This document shows positions 54,921 to 64,000 of a stretch of DNA of 64,000 nt, one piece after another. Under the pieces are notes generated by a model. That model worked only from the letters and a program-made list of their open reading frames with translations. It was not told the origin of the DNA and ran no database searches. The DNA lies in the NCBI GenBank assembly GCA_018056165.1, contig JAGPGD010000005.1, positions 1 through 64,000 on the forward strand, given 5' to 3'. The translations under genes and the position numbers were made by a program. How positions within the stretch are numbered: position 1 is the first letter of the stretch; each line of letters begins with the position of its first letter. Source of the stretch: Paludibacteraceae bacterium. Its GTDB lineage: Bacteria; Bacteroidota; Bacteroidia; Bacteroidales; Paludibacteraceae.

Positions 54921-57900
54921 ATGAAAAAAATTCTTCTATTATTTGTAAGTTCCTTGTTTTTGTGGCAATTTAGTTTTGCCCAAAAAATTACAGTTACAGG
55001 TACTGTTACTTCAAAAGAAGATGGATTACCCATTATTGGAGCTTCAGTGCTTGAAAAAGGAACTACAAATGGGACCATCACAAATTATGATGGCGTTTAT
55101 ACAATTTCAGTTCCTATAGGAGCTACTTTAGTATTTAGTTATGTTGGGATGGATAAAGTAGAACGCAAAGTAACAGGACCTGGAAAAATAGACGTAGTAA
55201 TGTCACCAACTGCTATTGCTATTGAAGAAGTGGTTGTTACTGCTATGGGCGTAAAATCAGAAAAGAAAAAATTAAATTTTGCTGTACAAAGTGTAAATGC
55301 AGAAGATATTACTGACAACCGTTCTCCTAATTTTGTTACTTCCTTACAAGGAAAAGTTTCAGGAGTTAGTGTTACTACTGCTGGCGGTTCGCCCAATGCT
55401 GGTTCACAAATTTTGTTACGTGGTATTTCTTCTGTTAATCCAGCTCAAAACAACGAACCTTTGTTTATTTTGGATGGAATGGTATTGGCTGGAGGAGCAA
55501 GTGCAGCAGCAGATATTAACCCAAACGACATTGAAAATATAACCGTTTTGAAAGGTGCGGCTGCCGCAGCTTTGTATGGCCAAAATGCTGCCAATGGCGC
55601 CATTATGATTACCACAAAAACGGCTCAAGCGGGCAAAATGTCTGTAACAGCAAATGTGAGCTTACAATTAGACGAACCAGCTAATTTACTTGAATTGCAA
55701 TCTATGTACGGACCCGGTACATTAGGATTTTATAAGCCTGAACCAAGCGGTGGTTATGGCGGATGGGGACCTCCTTTAGCAGAAAATGAGCCAAGATACA
55801 ATAATGTAAAAAATTATTTTAAAACAGGTTTTTATCAAAAATATGATCTCAGCCTGAGTGGAGGAAGTGAAAAATTTCAAGCTTATGCTTCAGCTAATTA
55901 TTCCAGAAATGATGGTATAGTTCCTAAAGATTATCTGGATAAAATTGGAGTTATGCTAAAAGGAACATACGAAATTAATAAAAAATTGTCCGCTACATTG
56001 ATGGCAAATATGGTTAACAGTAGCTATCGAGGAGCAGGAAGTATTTCTTCTATCTATTCTTGGCCTATCAACGATGATATTAGAATTTATAAAACTGGTG
56101 AAGGAAAGCCTCGTTATCGCTATATCAGTGAAAACAAAAAAGAAAATTCGCCTATTAGCCCATTATGGAGCCGATATATGGATTATGGTTTAAATTCATC
56201 TACACGAAATTTGCTACAAGGCTCACTGGAATACAAACCTTTTAAAAATTTTAATATCATAGGACGTGTAAGTTTAGACCAAAACAATTACTCGTATGAT
56301 GGTTACGCTGTACCTCGATTTGATGACTCAGTAATTCTTCCTAATCCACCAACATCAGAGGATTATCCTGACCCTGAGGTTTTAGCTCAAAAAACTGCTG
56401 AGTATAATGCTTATTATAATTCTGTACCTTACTTTAATGAAAAAGATATCTCAAGCGTTAATAAAGATCTATTTGGAAATTATAGTTATTCTCAAAGTAA
56501 ACGGCAACTTATTACAACCAACGTAGTTGCTACCTATAACATTCCACTTCCCAAAGATTTTACTGTTGAAATATTAGCGGGAGGCGAAATGAAAATAAAT
56601 AAAAGTACTGCTTCTTCTATCAAAGGACGTGACTTTATTGTACCAGGTACATATAGCATATCTAATGTAAGTGAAATAGTAGGAGTAAATGATATTAGCT
56701 TAAATCACCGTGAAAACCGAAATGCAGGCATCTTTGGTGAATTAAGAGGCGATTATAAAGGATTACTTAACTTAAGTGTCACCTCCCGTTGGGACTGGTC
56801 TTCAACACTGACTTTAAAATATAATCCTTATTACTATCCTTCTGTTACTGGTGGAATTGTTTTCTCTGAATTGCTCCATTTAGCCAATGACTGGTTTTCT
56901 TACGGTAAATTACGTGGGAACTGGGCAAAAGTAGGAAAAGATGTAGCTTCACCTTATCTATTCGACCGAAAATATACCCAATATCCTACTTTACCTGATG
57001 GAGGCTATGGAGCTGATCCAACTTTATCTGTTGCAAGTGTTTTAAAACCTGAAATGAATAATTCGTGGGAAATTGGACTTGATACTCGTTTCTTTAACAA
57101 CAAAACTCGCTTAGATATTGCCTATTATTCAACTACTGTTGATAACCAAATTGTTACTGTAAGGGTTACTCCTACCTGGGGTTACATTCTCCAGACCAGA
57201 AACGAAGGTAGTATCCGAAATGAAGGTTTTGAATTTACTTTAGATCAAGATTTATTGAAAAATAAAAATCTTTCATGGACTGCTGGTTTAAACTTTGGTT
57301 TAAATAGAGGGAAAGTGCTTAGCTTACCAGATGATGTAGTGGAAATTCAAGGTACACAGTATGGAGATATTTTCCCCACTGCTTATTTGAATGGGTCTAC
57401 TACAGCTATTTCAGGAAAAGATTATTTAAGAACACCTGATGGGAAAATAATTTGCGAAGCAAATGGCTATCCTAAAATTAATCCAACAAAAAGTGTATTG
57501 ATTGGGAACAGAGAACCCGACTTTTTAATGGGTTTAAAAAGCCAATTCAAGTACAAAAATTTTTCTGTAAGTTTCTTACTTGATGGTAGAAAAGGAGGCG
57601 ATGTAATGAATGTAACAGGTCGTAGTCTCTGGTCGAGTGGACAACACAAACTCTTAGAGTTTTATCGTGGACGGCAGGTGGTATGGGATGGAGTTGTAGA
57701 ACAACCTGATGGCACTTATGTGAAAAACACCACTCCTATTGTGTTAGATAACCGAACCATTATAAATTATTATTATAATGTAAGTTCCAATTTTATTGAA
57801 GATGGCTCTTATATCCGATTAAGCTATGTTACCTTAGGTTATGATTTTTCTAAACTCATTAAAAAGAATCCCTACATCAGTGGTTTAAGATGTTCATTAA

Positions 57901-58055
57901 CAGGAACTAACTTATTCTTGTTAACAAAATATTCAGGGTCTGACCCTCAAATAAATGCTGAAACCAGCGAAGGAGGTACAGGGTCTATGGGAATCGATAG
58001 CTATCCCGTACCCAATACCAGAGGTTTTAATTTTTCTATTACTGCTAACTTTTAA
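54921..58055 (+). CDS. SusC-like TonB-dependent outer-membrane transporter, 1044 aa
   Basis: A signal peptide (residues 1-20, WQFSFA) is followed by a carboxypeptidase-D regulatory-like domain (about 22-105), a plug domain (about 115-235; SVNAEDITDNRSPNFVTSLQGKVSGV, then ILLRGISSVN and FILDGMVLAGG) and a 22-strand barrel ending TRGFNFSITANF. It imports glycan or peptide fragments together with its SusD partner. The substrate is not predictable from sequence; the adjoining kinase and murQ suggest peptidoglycan-derived muropeptides or disaccharides. It has no sigma/anti-sigma extension. It is followed by susD after 12 bases. Confidence 0.93.
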   Translation: MKKILLLFVSSLFLWQFSFAQKITVTGTVTSKEDGLPIIGASVLEKGTTNGTITNYDGVYTISVPIGATLVFSYVGMDKVERKVTGPGKIDVVMSPTAIAIEEVVVTAMGVKSEKKKLNFAVQSVNAEDITDNRSPNFVTSLQGKVSGVSVTTAGGSPNAGSQILLRGISSVNPAQNNEPLFILDGMVLAGGASAAADINPNDIENITVLKGAAAAALYGQNAANGAIMITTKTAQAGKMSVTANVSLQLDEPANLLELQSMYGPGTLGFYKPEPSGGYGGWGPPLAENEPRYNNVKNYFKTGFYQKYDLSLSGGSEKFQAYASANYSRNDGIVPKDYLDKIGVMLKGTYEINKKLSATLMANMVNSSYRGAGSISSIYSWPINDDIRIYKTGEGKPRYRYISENKKENSPISPLWSRYMDYGLNSSTRNLLQGSLEYKPFKNFNIIGRVSLDQNNYSYDGYAVPRFDDSVILPNPPTSEDYPDPEVLAQKTAEYNAYYNSVPYFNEKDISSVNKDLFGNYSYSQSKRQLITTNVVATYNIPLPKDFTVEILAGGEMKINKSTASSIKGRDFIVPGTYSISNVSEIVGVNDISLNHRENRNAGIFGELRGDYKGLLNLSVTSRWDWSSTLTLKYNPYYYPSVTGGIVFSELLHLANDWFSYGKLRGNWAKVGKDVASPYLFDRKYTQYPTLPDGGYGADPTLSVASVLKPEMNNSWEIGLDTRFFNNKTRLDIAYYSTTVDNQIVTVRVTPTWGYILQTRNEGSIRNEGFEFTLDQDLLKNKNLSWTAGLNFGLNRGKVLSLPDDVVEIQGTQYGDIFPTAYLNGSTTAISGKDYLRTPDGKIICEANGYPKINPTKSVLIGNREPDFLMGLKSQFKYKNFSVSFLLDGRKGGDVMNVTGRSLWSSGQHKLLEFYRGRQVVWDGVVEQPDGTYVKNTTPIVLDNRTIINYYYNVSSNFIEDGSYIRLSYVTLGYDFSKLIKKNPYISGLRCSLTGTNLFLLTKYSGSDPQINAETSEGGTGSMGIDSYPVPNTRGFNFSITANF

Positions 58056-58067
58056 ATCGTAACAACA

Positions 58068-59879
58068 ATGAAAACAGCTAATAAATTTAAATATTTAGGT
58101 ATCGTTTTAACTGTCATTTTTGGCCTTTTTTTAACTGGCTGTGAAGATTGGTTCGATATCAATACCAGCAAAGATAAACCTTCGAAAGTTCCCCCTGATC
58201 AGTCTTTGCCCTTGCTCGTTTTTTATGCTTCACAAATTTGCTATGACCATGCTGAGTATGGTGTCTATTTGTCACAAGCATTGACCACGGGCGGACGTGC
58301 ACAAGTAAGTTCGTATGGCTATAAAAGTGGTTGGGAATTTTTATCCATGAATCGACATCCACAATGGAGACGACACTACTATGATATTGGAGTGAATGGT
58401 GCTGAATTAATTAAAGAAGCTGAAAAAATTAATTCAAAAAACTTTATTCTCATTGCACGCACCATTATGCTACACTCTACTTTATTGACTACTGATGCTT
58501 TTGGTGATATGCCTGTAAAAGAATCATACTTATTGTCTTATTTACCCAATTCACCTTTTTATAGCTTAACCAAATCACCAGCATTTGATCCTCAATCTGA
58601 TGTTTACGAATGGATGTTGCAAGAAGCTGATGAATTAATAGGTTTATATAATGATCCTGATTGGGTAAATAATCCCGACAATAAAACCATTACCAAGCAA
58701 ATGGATCGAATGTTCGCAGGCGATTTAGGTAAATGGAGAGCTTTTACAAAAGCTTTGAAAGCAAGAATACTCATCAGAAAATTGCCTAATTGGGATAATA
58801 CCCCCGAAACTTGTCAACAAATTATAGATGCAGTAGATGCGGCTTTGAACGATCCATCTTATCAAGATGCTATTTATAAATATGATGGTGGCTCAGCAGA
58901 AAAAAATTGTCCGTGGGGACCTGCGCAACCTAAATTAAACTTAGGCTGGCCACAAGGAAGGGACAATCTGCTAACAGAGGCTATACCCTCTAAATTTTTT
59001 GCTTATGCATTGTTGGGAGCTTACACAAGTACTTATAAATCCTCAGTTAGAGGCTTTGCACTTGATCCAAGAGCCAAAGAATTAATGACACCACGTATAG
59101 ATGATAGCAATGTAAAATTGATTCGTTTTTTAGAGAACAACATTGGTATGCCAACCACCATGAAAATAACTCATTTCCCGGATTTATATGCAAGTGAAGG
59201 TAAAAATCCTTATACCAAAAACGATGGTTACATTATGTTGATGTCCGAAGAAGAATTATTATTTATCAAAGCAGAGGCTCAATACTGGAAAGGAGAAAAA
59301 GAAAATGCTTATAACACAACAAAAGAAGCAGTAGAAGTAAATATGGATCGTTTAGAAGTTCCTAATGATACTAAAAAACAACGTTTTTTCGCTGTTCGAT
59401 TACCGGGACCTGCCTCATTTACTATTGCTGATTTGATGCAACAAAAATATGTGGCAATGTATTTGCAACCCGAACAATGGACCGACGTACGCCGGTATAA
59501 TTACAGTAGCAAAACTAATGGCATCAAATATGATAACTCGTATGTTTATACCGTAACAACTATCCATGATGGGTCAACAAAAGAAGAAGTTCAAAACTTT
59601 ACTGTTGAATTCTCACTGCGACGTCCTTATAATTTATATGAACCTTATTGGTGTACTGCTGATAGTTATGCAGGCGAAGGGAAAAATGAGTCGCAATTAT
59701 CGCCTAATGCATGGATTATGAGGCTGAATTATGATCCAGAAACGGAAGAGAAATACAATGCAGAAACATTACAAAAGTTAGGAGCATACAAAAATCCTGA
59801 CTGGTTGAAAAAACGCATGATTTGGGCTCAAAAAAACAACGACAAAGTTAGTTGTTCAAATGATATTCCGTGGAAATAA
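58068..59879 (+). CDS. SusD-like surface glycan-binding lipoprotein (SusD_like_2 type), 603 aa
   Basis: A lipoprotein signal ends at Cys25 (LFLTGCEDW). The N-terminal DWFDINTSKDKPSKVPPDQSLP and the TTDAFGDMPVKES segment are typical of SusD_like_2 proteins. A TPR-like helical core runs from about residue 60, and the C-terminal part holds LMSEEELLFIKAEAQYWKGE and PEQWTDVRRYNYSSKTNG. It forms the lid of the SusC transporter and binds the ligand outside the cell. It is 12 bases after susC and 30 before the next lipoprotein. Confidence 0.92.
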   Translation: MKTANKFKYLGIVLTVIFGLFLTGCEDWFDINTSKDKPSKVPPDQSLPLLVFYASQICYDHAEYGVYLSQALTTGGRAQVSSYGYKSGWEFLSMNRHPQWRRHYYDIGVNGAELIKEAEKINSKNFILIARTIMLHSTLLTTDAFGDMPVKESYLLSYLPNSPFYSLTKSPAFDPQSDVYEWMLQEADELIGLYNDPDWVNNPDNKTITKQMDRMFAGDLGKWRAFTKALKARILIRKLPNWDNTPETCQQIIDAVDAALNDPSYQDAIYKYDGGSAEKNCPWGPAQPKLNLGWPQGRDNLLTEAIPSKFFAYALLGAYTSTYKSSVRGFALDPRAKELMTPRIDDSNVKLIRFLENNIGMPTTMKITHFPDLYASEGKNPYTKNDGYIMLMSEEELLFIKAEAQYWKGEKENAYNTTKEAVEVNMDRLEVPNDTKKQRFFAVRLPGPASFTIADLMQQKYVAMYLQPEQWTDVRRYNYSSKTNGIKYDNSYVYTVTTIHDGSTKEEVQNFTVEFSLRRPYNLYEPYWCTADSYAGEGKNESQLSPNAWIMRLNYDPETEEKYNAETLQKLGAYKNPDWLKKRMIWAQKNNDKVSCSNDIPWK

Positions 59880-59909
59880 ATTTTTAACTGATAATTATAA
59901 CTAATAAAT

Positions 59910-60749
59910 ATGAAAAAGATTCTAATTTTTATAACAGTCATCGGTTCTATTATTTTGATGACTATTTCATGCGAAGAAAATGATTCGCTCGACGATAATG
60001 CAATTATCGGTCCAATGGCACCTCACGCGTATTGGGAAATAGGCAGTTCAACTGTCAAAGCCGGAGAAAATGTACCTTTTTTTGTACAGTATTATACTAC
60101 CGGCGATGTTCCTATTGACCATTTGGAAGTATGGTACAATGTGGTAGAAATTGAATCAAAGGAAGTTTCATGCCCATGGACTCAAACTTTCACGTATCAA
60201 TACACTTTTAAGACTTCTGGCGAAAAACGTATTGCTCAAAAAGTTGCAGAGTACCCACATCAGGAAAATTTTTGGAATGATTCTTTACGGGCTTATGCTT
60301 TTAATAATACTTTCCCAACGAGTCCTACGCTAAGTTCCATTGATTGGAAAAAGCCAACAACTTTTGATAGCACCTTGATGATTAAATATTTTGGAGAAGA
60401 TTTTATGCAAAATTTTAAAGATAGTGTCTATGTTCGTATGAAAGCATTGGATTTTCAAAAAATGTATGAAGGACTGGGATTGGTTGAAGATTTTAAAAAA
60501 ACTTATTTAGATTCTGTTTATAATGATCGGACTGGTAGTGTTGATTTCATTTTCAAAGGGGACACTATTCCTCAAGAAATAAAAGATATTTATCAAAGAA
60601 TTTCTTTTCAAGATTTAATACTGAATGCATCTAATAACAATTATGAGGTAGATTTTTCCAGATATTATGAATTAAATGCCCAATTAAAAGTTGTTGATAG
60701 AAAAAGAGTAGCAGGTTTAACTGACAAAATTATAATTACACTTAATTAA
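59910..60749 (+). CDS. PUL-linked lipoprotein of unknown function, 279 aa
   Basis: A lipoprotein signal ends at Cys21 (LMTISCEEND). Residues about 35-120 look like an Ig-like beta-sandwich (APHAYWEIGSSTVKAGENVPFFVQYY, then FTYQYTFKTSGEKRIAQKVAEYP). The second half is helical and polar (YFGEDFMQNFKDSVYVRMKALDFQKMYEG). Position in the operon after susD suggests a surface accessory protein, the place occupied by SusE/SusF in starch systems. No sequence family is recognised. It is 12 bases before the PKD-domain gene. Confidence 0.75.
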   Translation: MKKILIFITVIGSIILMTISCEENDSLDDNAIIGPMAPHAYWEIGSSTVKAGENVPFFVQYYTTGDVPIDHLEVWYNVVEIESKEVSCPWTQTFTYQYTFKTSGEKRIAQKVAEYPHQENFWNDSLRAYAFNNTFPTSPTLSSIDWKKPTTFDSTLMIKYFGEDFMQNFKDSVYVRMKALDFQKMYEGLGLVEDFKKTYLDSVYNDRTGSVDFIFKGDTIPQEIKDIYQRISFQDLILNASNNNYEVDFSRYYELNAQLKVVDRKRVAGLTDKIIITLN

Positions 60750-60761
60750 ATTAGGACAGCT

Positions 60762-62432
60762 ATGAAAACGATACAAAAAATTAAATATTTAATTCCTCTT
60801 TGTCTTATTGCAGCATTTTTATGGAATTGTGAAGACAATCTGCCCAAAGTAGAGGAATTACCTTCTCCAGATATTGCTTTTACTTATTCGGTCGTTGATT
60901 CAACTTTCCAATTGGATTATTATGTAGGATCTAATGTTCAATTTGTTAGCACTTCTAAAGCTAAAGAGGAACCTATTTGGGATTTTGGGGATGGAAATAC
61001 AGCACAAGGTGATACAGTAGTTCATATTTATAATCAACCAGGTACTTACCACGTGACACTTACCATTGAAGGGAAAGGAAGTTTAACACAGAAAATTTTT
61101 ATTAGTGATATTAAACCTATTTTAACTTTAAATCCAATTGAAGGTGGAATTTGTGAGGTATTAACTGGAAAAGTAAGTTTCAATGTAATCGTACCCAATC
61201 CTCAAAATTTAGAGGTAGAATATAAGTGGATTTTTCCTGAAGGAACTAAAGATAAAAATGGCAATGAAATTTTAATTTTTGAGGAAGAAAATCCGGGAGA
61301 AATTATATTTAGTAATGTTGGTTCACAAAAAGTACGGTTACAAGTAAAACTGGGAGGTCGTCAACTGGAAGAAAGTTCTTTGAACGTTCCTGTGGCTTAC
61401 AATAGCCCTGTTCCAACTCTTTACTATGCTGTAAAAGATGGGAACATCATGGCTTTAAAACTTGTAAAAAACGCACCTGAAGAAATGAAAATTTTCCCAT
61501 TCGATATGGGAGTAAAATCAGGGCAACATCCCTTAAATATTTTGTTCAATGATACTTCTCTTTATATTTTGGACTGTGGCAAACAATTTACTTATATCAA
61601 CGATGTAGACGGTGTGCTGGGTGATGGAAGAATTCTGGTTATGTCTAAAGATGGCAGTAAAGTGGAAACCATGTTAACCAATAAAGGAGCTGCTTTTGAT
61701 GATCCTTATTATGGTTACATAGAAGGTAATACACTTTATTTTTCAGATCGAAATACCGGTATTCGAACTATTAAATTAAACGAACGTAATAAATCTCTTA
61801 CTCCTGCTGACTTTCCTTATTATGTGCAAAATAACACCTTAGGATATTATGGAAGAGGATTAAGTTATGGTGCTATGAATGCATGTTTTGGTAAAATTAA
61901 TAATGTTTGGTACTGGTGTAAAACATATAATGGAACTGGTATATTCCGATTCACTGATGCCGACATTTTAAAAACCCCTACAAGTGGTGAAGCTCCTGCT
62001 CCTGCAGCAGGCGTTGTCCTAGAAGGAATGTCTCCTAAATCTTTTGTTTGGGATGCTACTCGAGGTTATTTCTACTTTTCTATTTATGATCCAGGTTATG
62101 GTGGGCTTTATCGCTGTACACTTGCTGAATTAGATAACATTAAGTTAGCAAATTTAGCTAATTATAAATGCACACTTCAAAATGGAAAAATGGTAGCTCC
62201 CATTGTAGAGCCTGGAAAAGGTGAAGGTTCATCAGGTGAATTCATTGGTATTTGCCAATTAGCATTGGACGAAATAGATGGTTGTGTTTATTTTGGTTAC
62301 CGTTCAAGTGATCCAACTATCAAATCAGGCTTGATGCGTTACAATCCCGCTAAAGGATATATTGAACCTGTGGTAGAAGGAGTTGAAATATATGGAGTAG
62401 CCATTAATAAAACACCATCGAAATTATTCTAA
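60762..62432 (+). CDS. PKD-domain surface lipoprotein with propeller-like C-terminus, 556 aa
   Basis: A lipoprotein signal ends at Cys23 (LWNCEDN). Residues about 38-115 are a PKD domain (WDFGDGNTAQGDTVVHIYNQPGTY). A second beta domain follows (about 115-210), and then a region with repeated strand patterns LYILDCG, LYFSDRNTG, FYFSIYDPG and VYFGYRSS at intervals of about 50-90 residues, like a beta-propeller. It probably binds glycan at the cell surface. Last lipoprotein of the susC operon. Binding target unknown. Confidence 0.8.
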   Translation: MKTIQKIKYLIPLCLIAAFLWNCEDNLPKVEELPSPDIAFTYSVVDSTFQLDYYVGSNVQFVSTSKAKEEPIWDFGDGNTAQGDTVVHIYNQPGTYHVTLTIEGKGSLTQKIFISDIKPILTLNPIEGGICEVLTGKVSFNVIVPNPQNLEVEYKWIFPEGTKDKNGNEILIFEEENPGEIIFSNVGSQKVRLQVKLGGRQLEESSLNVPVAYNSPVPTLYYAVKDGNIMALKLVKNAPEEMKIFPFDMGVKSGQHPLNILFNDTSLYILDCGKQFTYINDVDGVLGDGRILVMSKDGSKVETMLTNKGAAFDDPYYGYIEGNTLYFSDRNTGIRTIKLNERNKSLTPADFPYYVQNNTLGYYGRGLSYGAMNACFGKINNVWYWCKTYNGTGIFRFTDADILKTPTSGEAPAPAAGVVLEGMSPKSFVWDATRGYFYFSIYDPGYGGLYRCTLAELDNIKLANLANYKCTLQNGKMVAPIVEPGKGEGSSGEFIGICQLALDEIDGCVYFGYRSSDPTIKSGLMRYNPAKGYIEPVVEGVEIYGVAINKTPSKLF

Positions 62433-62667
62433 AATACAAATAAATTCTTATGAAGTTCAATAGAAGTGGAATATCTTATTTGTTAATAATGGAAATATTT
62501 TCATAGAGAATTTACAAGAAAGTGGATTTTTACTTAAAAAGTTTGACAAAAAAATGTCACGTTTTAAAATCTATCTTGTTAATCGTAGAGGAATAAAATT
62601 CATTAATTTGAAGTTGGGAAAGAGTTGAGTCCATTATTAAATGAATATGAAATAAATTAATAAATTG

Positions 62668-62735
62668 AACCTTATCAGGCTAAAAACCTTAATAACTTAT
62701 AACAAACAAATCAGTAAAACCTTATTACCTTATTA
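62668..62735 (+). repeat. 68-bp AT-rich dispersed repeat, copy B
   Basis: Same length and block order as 443-510: AACCTT-like blocks at 62668-62676, 62685-62696 and 62718-62735 with identical spacing. It forms an inverted pair with 62789-62840. Confidence 0.6.
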
Positions 62736-62788
62736 GAATTAAAAAAACAAAATAAATGTAGATTAAAAAGGAACAATAATCCACTTAA

Positions 62789-62840
62789 AATAAGGTAATA
62801 AGGTTGTTAACGAATGAGAAATTTTAGTGTTATGAAGGTT
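62789..62840 (-). repeat. AT-rich dispersed repeat, inverted copy C
   Basis: On the minus strand this reads as an AACCTTCATAAC block, a 23-base spacer and a final 17-base block identical to copy B (62718-62734). A weaker AACCTTATTA block (about 62859-62868) continues it. Copies B and C face each other across 53 bases. Confidence 0.55.
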
Positions 62841-63003
62841 ATAGATTTTGATTTTAATAAGGTTTAAAAGACAAAATAATGAAACTGATTTCAAATAGAT
62901 AAAAACAAAATACATGTACTTTGAGTACGAGGATGAAATTTTAAACTTCTTATTCATTTCCATAAAATGCTGATATTGCTTAACTTAATATAATTATTTT
63001 CGG

Positions 63004-64000
63004 ATGAAAAAAAACATTTATATTTTTTTCTTGATAGTTGCTTTACTGAATGTAGAAAAAATGTTTGCCCAGTCACCCAAACGTGAAATGCGTGCCGCCT
63101 GGCTGGCAACTGTATGGAGACTTGATTGGCCGAGTGTTACGGTACCAAAAGCTACAGGCACCAACGAAGCAGCTCGCCAGGCAGCCATTCAACAACAAAA
63201 AAACGAGTTAATCGCTATTTTTAATAAATTGCAAGGAGCTAATATGAATGCCGTCTTTTTTCAAGTAAGGGGTATGTGTGACGCCATGTATCAGTCTTCC
63301 TATGAACCCTGGAGTGCATATATTTCCAGTGAACGAGGAGCTGATCCAGGTTACGATCCACTGGCTTTTGCCATTGAAGAAGCTCACAAACGAGGACTCG
63401 AATTACACGCCTGGCTCAACCCTTATAGATATTCCTCTTCTATTTATACTCATGGTGAAACTCCGATGGATTATTACATTACCCATCCTGACTGGTTGTT
63501 AGATTATGGTGGTTATGTTAAAATTTTAAATCCAGGATTACCCGAAGTACGCCAAAGAATTAAATGTATTATTGGAGAAATTGTTAATAATTACCATGTC
63601 GATGGAATAGTTTTTGATGATTATTTTTATGCTTATGGAGGCACTCCAAATGATTTAGATGCGGAGGCACAAGCACTTTATAAGCCAGAAAATCAAAGTA
63701 TCGGTGATTGGCGTCGTGAAAATATTAATAAAATGATTGCTGGTGTGTATGATACTATTCAAAAAGTGAAACCTTACGTTACATTTGGTGTCTCGCCTTT
63801 TGGCACATGGACTACTGATCAAAATGTAGCTGCTCAACGAGGTATTCAATTGCCTACAGGAATTGGAGTTACAGGCAATATGTATGCTGAAATTTATTGC
63901 GATCCAATAGCATGGCTTGAAGAAGGAACTGTTGATTATTTGTCGCCACAACTTTATTGGACAACTGACAGTGCTTATCCCTATGGAATCCTGGCTGATT
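63004..64000 (+). CDS. GHL10-family secreted glycan hydrolase, 5' part (332 codons seen)
   Basis: It starts at ATG 63004 with a signal peptide (residues 1-21, ending EKMFAQ) and is open to the window end. GHL10 marks are PKREMRAAWLATVWRLDWPS, MNAVFFQVRGMCDAMYQS, LELHAWLNPYRYSSS, DGIVFDDYFYAYGG, YVTFGVSPFGTWTT and YLSPQLYW. It is a paralogue of the gene at 17887-19404, with differences in the first loop (an insertion VTVPKATGTNEAARQAAIQQ). The E. coli relative DigH acts on peptide-free peptidoglycan glycans. It follows the susC operon on the same strand after a 571-base gap. The 3' end is outside the window. Confidence 0.88.
   Translation, partial: MKKNIYIFFLIVALLNVEKMFAQSPKREMRAAWLATVWRLDWPSVTVPKATGTNEAARQAAIQQQKNELIAIFNKLQGANMNAVFFQVRGMCDAMYQSSYEPWSAYISSERGADPGYDPLAFAIEEAHKRGLELHAWLNPYRYSSSIYTHGETPMDYYITHPDWLLDYGGYVKILNPGLPEVRQRIKCIIGEIVNNYHVDGIVFDDYFYAYGGTPNDLDAEAQALYKPENQSIGDWRRENINKMIAGVYDTIQKVKPYVTFGVSPFGTWTTDQNVAAQRGIQLPTGIGVTGNMYAEIYCDPIAWLEEGTVDYLSPQLYWTTDSAYPYGILAD

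Larger units (their letters stand above)
62433..63003. other. Repeat-rich spacer before the second GHL10 gene
   Basis: No gene with a start codon is supported. A plus-strand frame of about 54 codons (62466-62627) is open but has no start near its beginning. The region from 62668 to 62840 holds two inverted copies of the AT-rich repeat. No clear promoter for the GHL10 gene was found just upstream of 63004. Confidence 0.6.

Noticed and set aside
62466..62627. Plus-strand frame of about 54 codons after the PKD lipoprotein gene
   Set aside because: No start codon near its beginning and only low-complexity, lysine-rich AT-biased translation.
1..64000. CRISPR array, prophage, restriction or toxin-antitoxin system
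   Set aside because: No regular direct-repeat array, integrase, phage structural gene, methyltransferase or toxin-antitoxin pair was seen on either strand.

Overview
This window is chromosomal DNA of a low-GC member of the Bacteroidetes, most likely order Bacteroidales. Signs of this are the SusC/SusD pair, the LpxC-FabZ fusion, two-subunit methylmalonyl-CoA mutase, MenA, the DUF2027-Smr protein and many promoters of the Bacteroidetes type (TTTG, 19-20 bp, TAnnTTTG). The genus cannot be read from the sequence.

Layout. 1-830: the end of a gene cut by the window edge, a repeat-rich spacer and a small membrane protein. 938-14732 (mostly minus strand): topoisomerase IV subunit A, TcdA, glutaminyl-tRNA synthetase, a lipid A block (lpxA, lpxC-fabZ, lpxD, HD-domain protein), PepD, an unknown lipoprotein and a DUF2027-Smr protein. 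14874-17631 (plus): queA, pgeF and a B3/B4-domain gene. 17887-23576 (minus): a likely operon namZ - FAD/Fe-S D-lactate-type dehydrogenase - GHL10 glycan hydrolase. 23871-29582 (plus): mutA, menA, a CPBP protease and mutB. 29724-31299: a candidate 6S-like RNA and dnaA. 31716-41040: Mce protein, cell-wall amidase, lptD, SlyD-type isomerase, aroC, then a MurU-like nucleotidyltransferase with an AmgK-like kinase fused to a RapZ C-terminal domain. 41329-49333: OmpA-like lipoprotein, pabB/pabC, a folD remnant, an FKBP lipoprotein, thrA, tRNA-Arg and gdhA. 49449-64000: a glycosyltransferase and a NagB-LmbE fusion on the minus strand, then divergently a MurK/NagK-type kinase, murQ, susC, susD, two lipoproteins and a second GHL10 gene cut by the window end.

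The strongest theme is peptidoglycan amino-sugar salvage spread over three loci. NamZ and GHL10 enzymes would trim glycan, SusC/D would import fragments, the kinase and MurQ would turn MurNAc into GlcNAc-6P plus D-lactate, the FAD/Fe-S dehydrogenase could oxidise that D-lactate, and NagB-LmbE would feed GlcN-6P into glycolysis. The AmgK-like/MurU-like pair suggests a parallel route that returns MurNAc to UDP-MurNAc. A 14-bp palindrome of LacI-family type (TGCAAACGTTTGCA and close variants) occurs before namZ, between nagB and the kinase, and before susC, at or next to predicted promoter elements, so these units may form one regulon. Its regulator is not in the window. The pathway assignments come from family knowledge; the regulon is an inference from the three sites.
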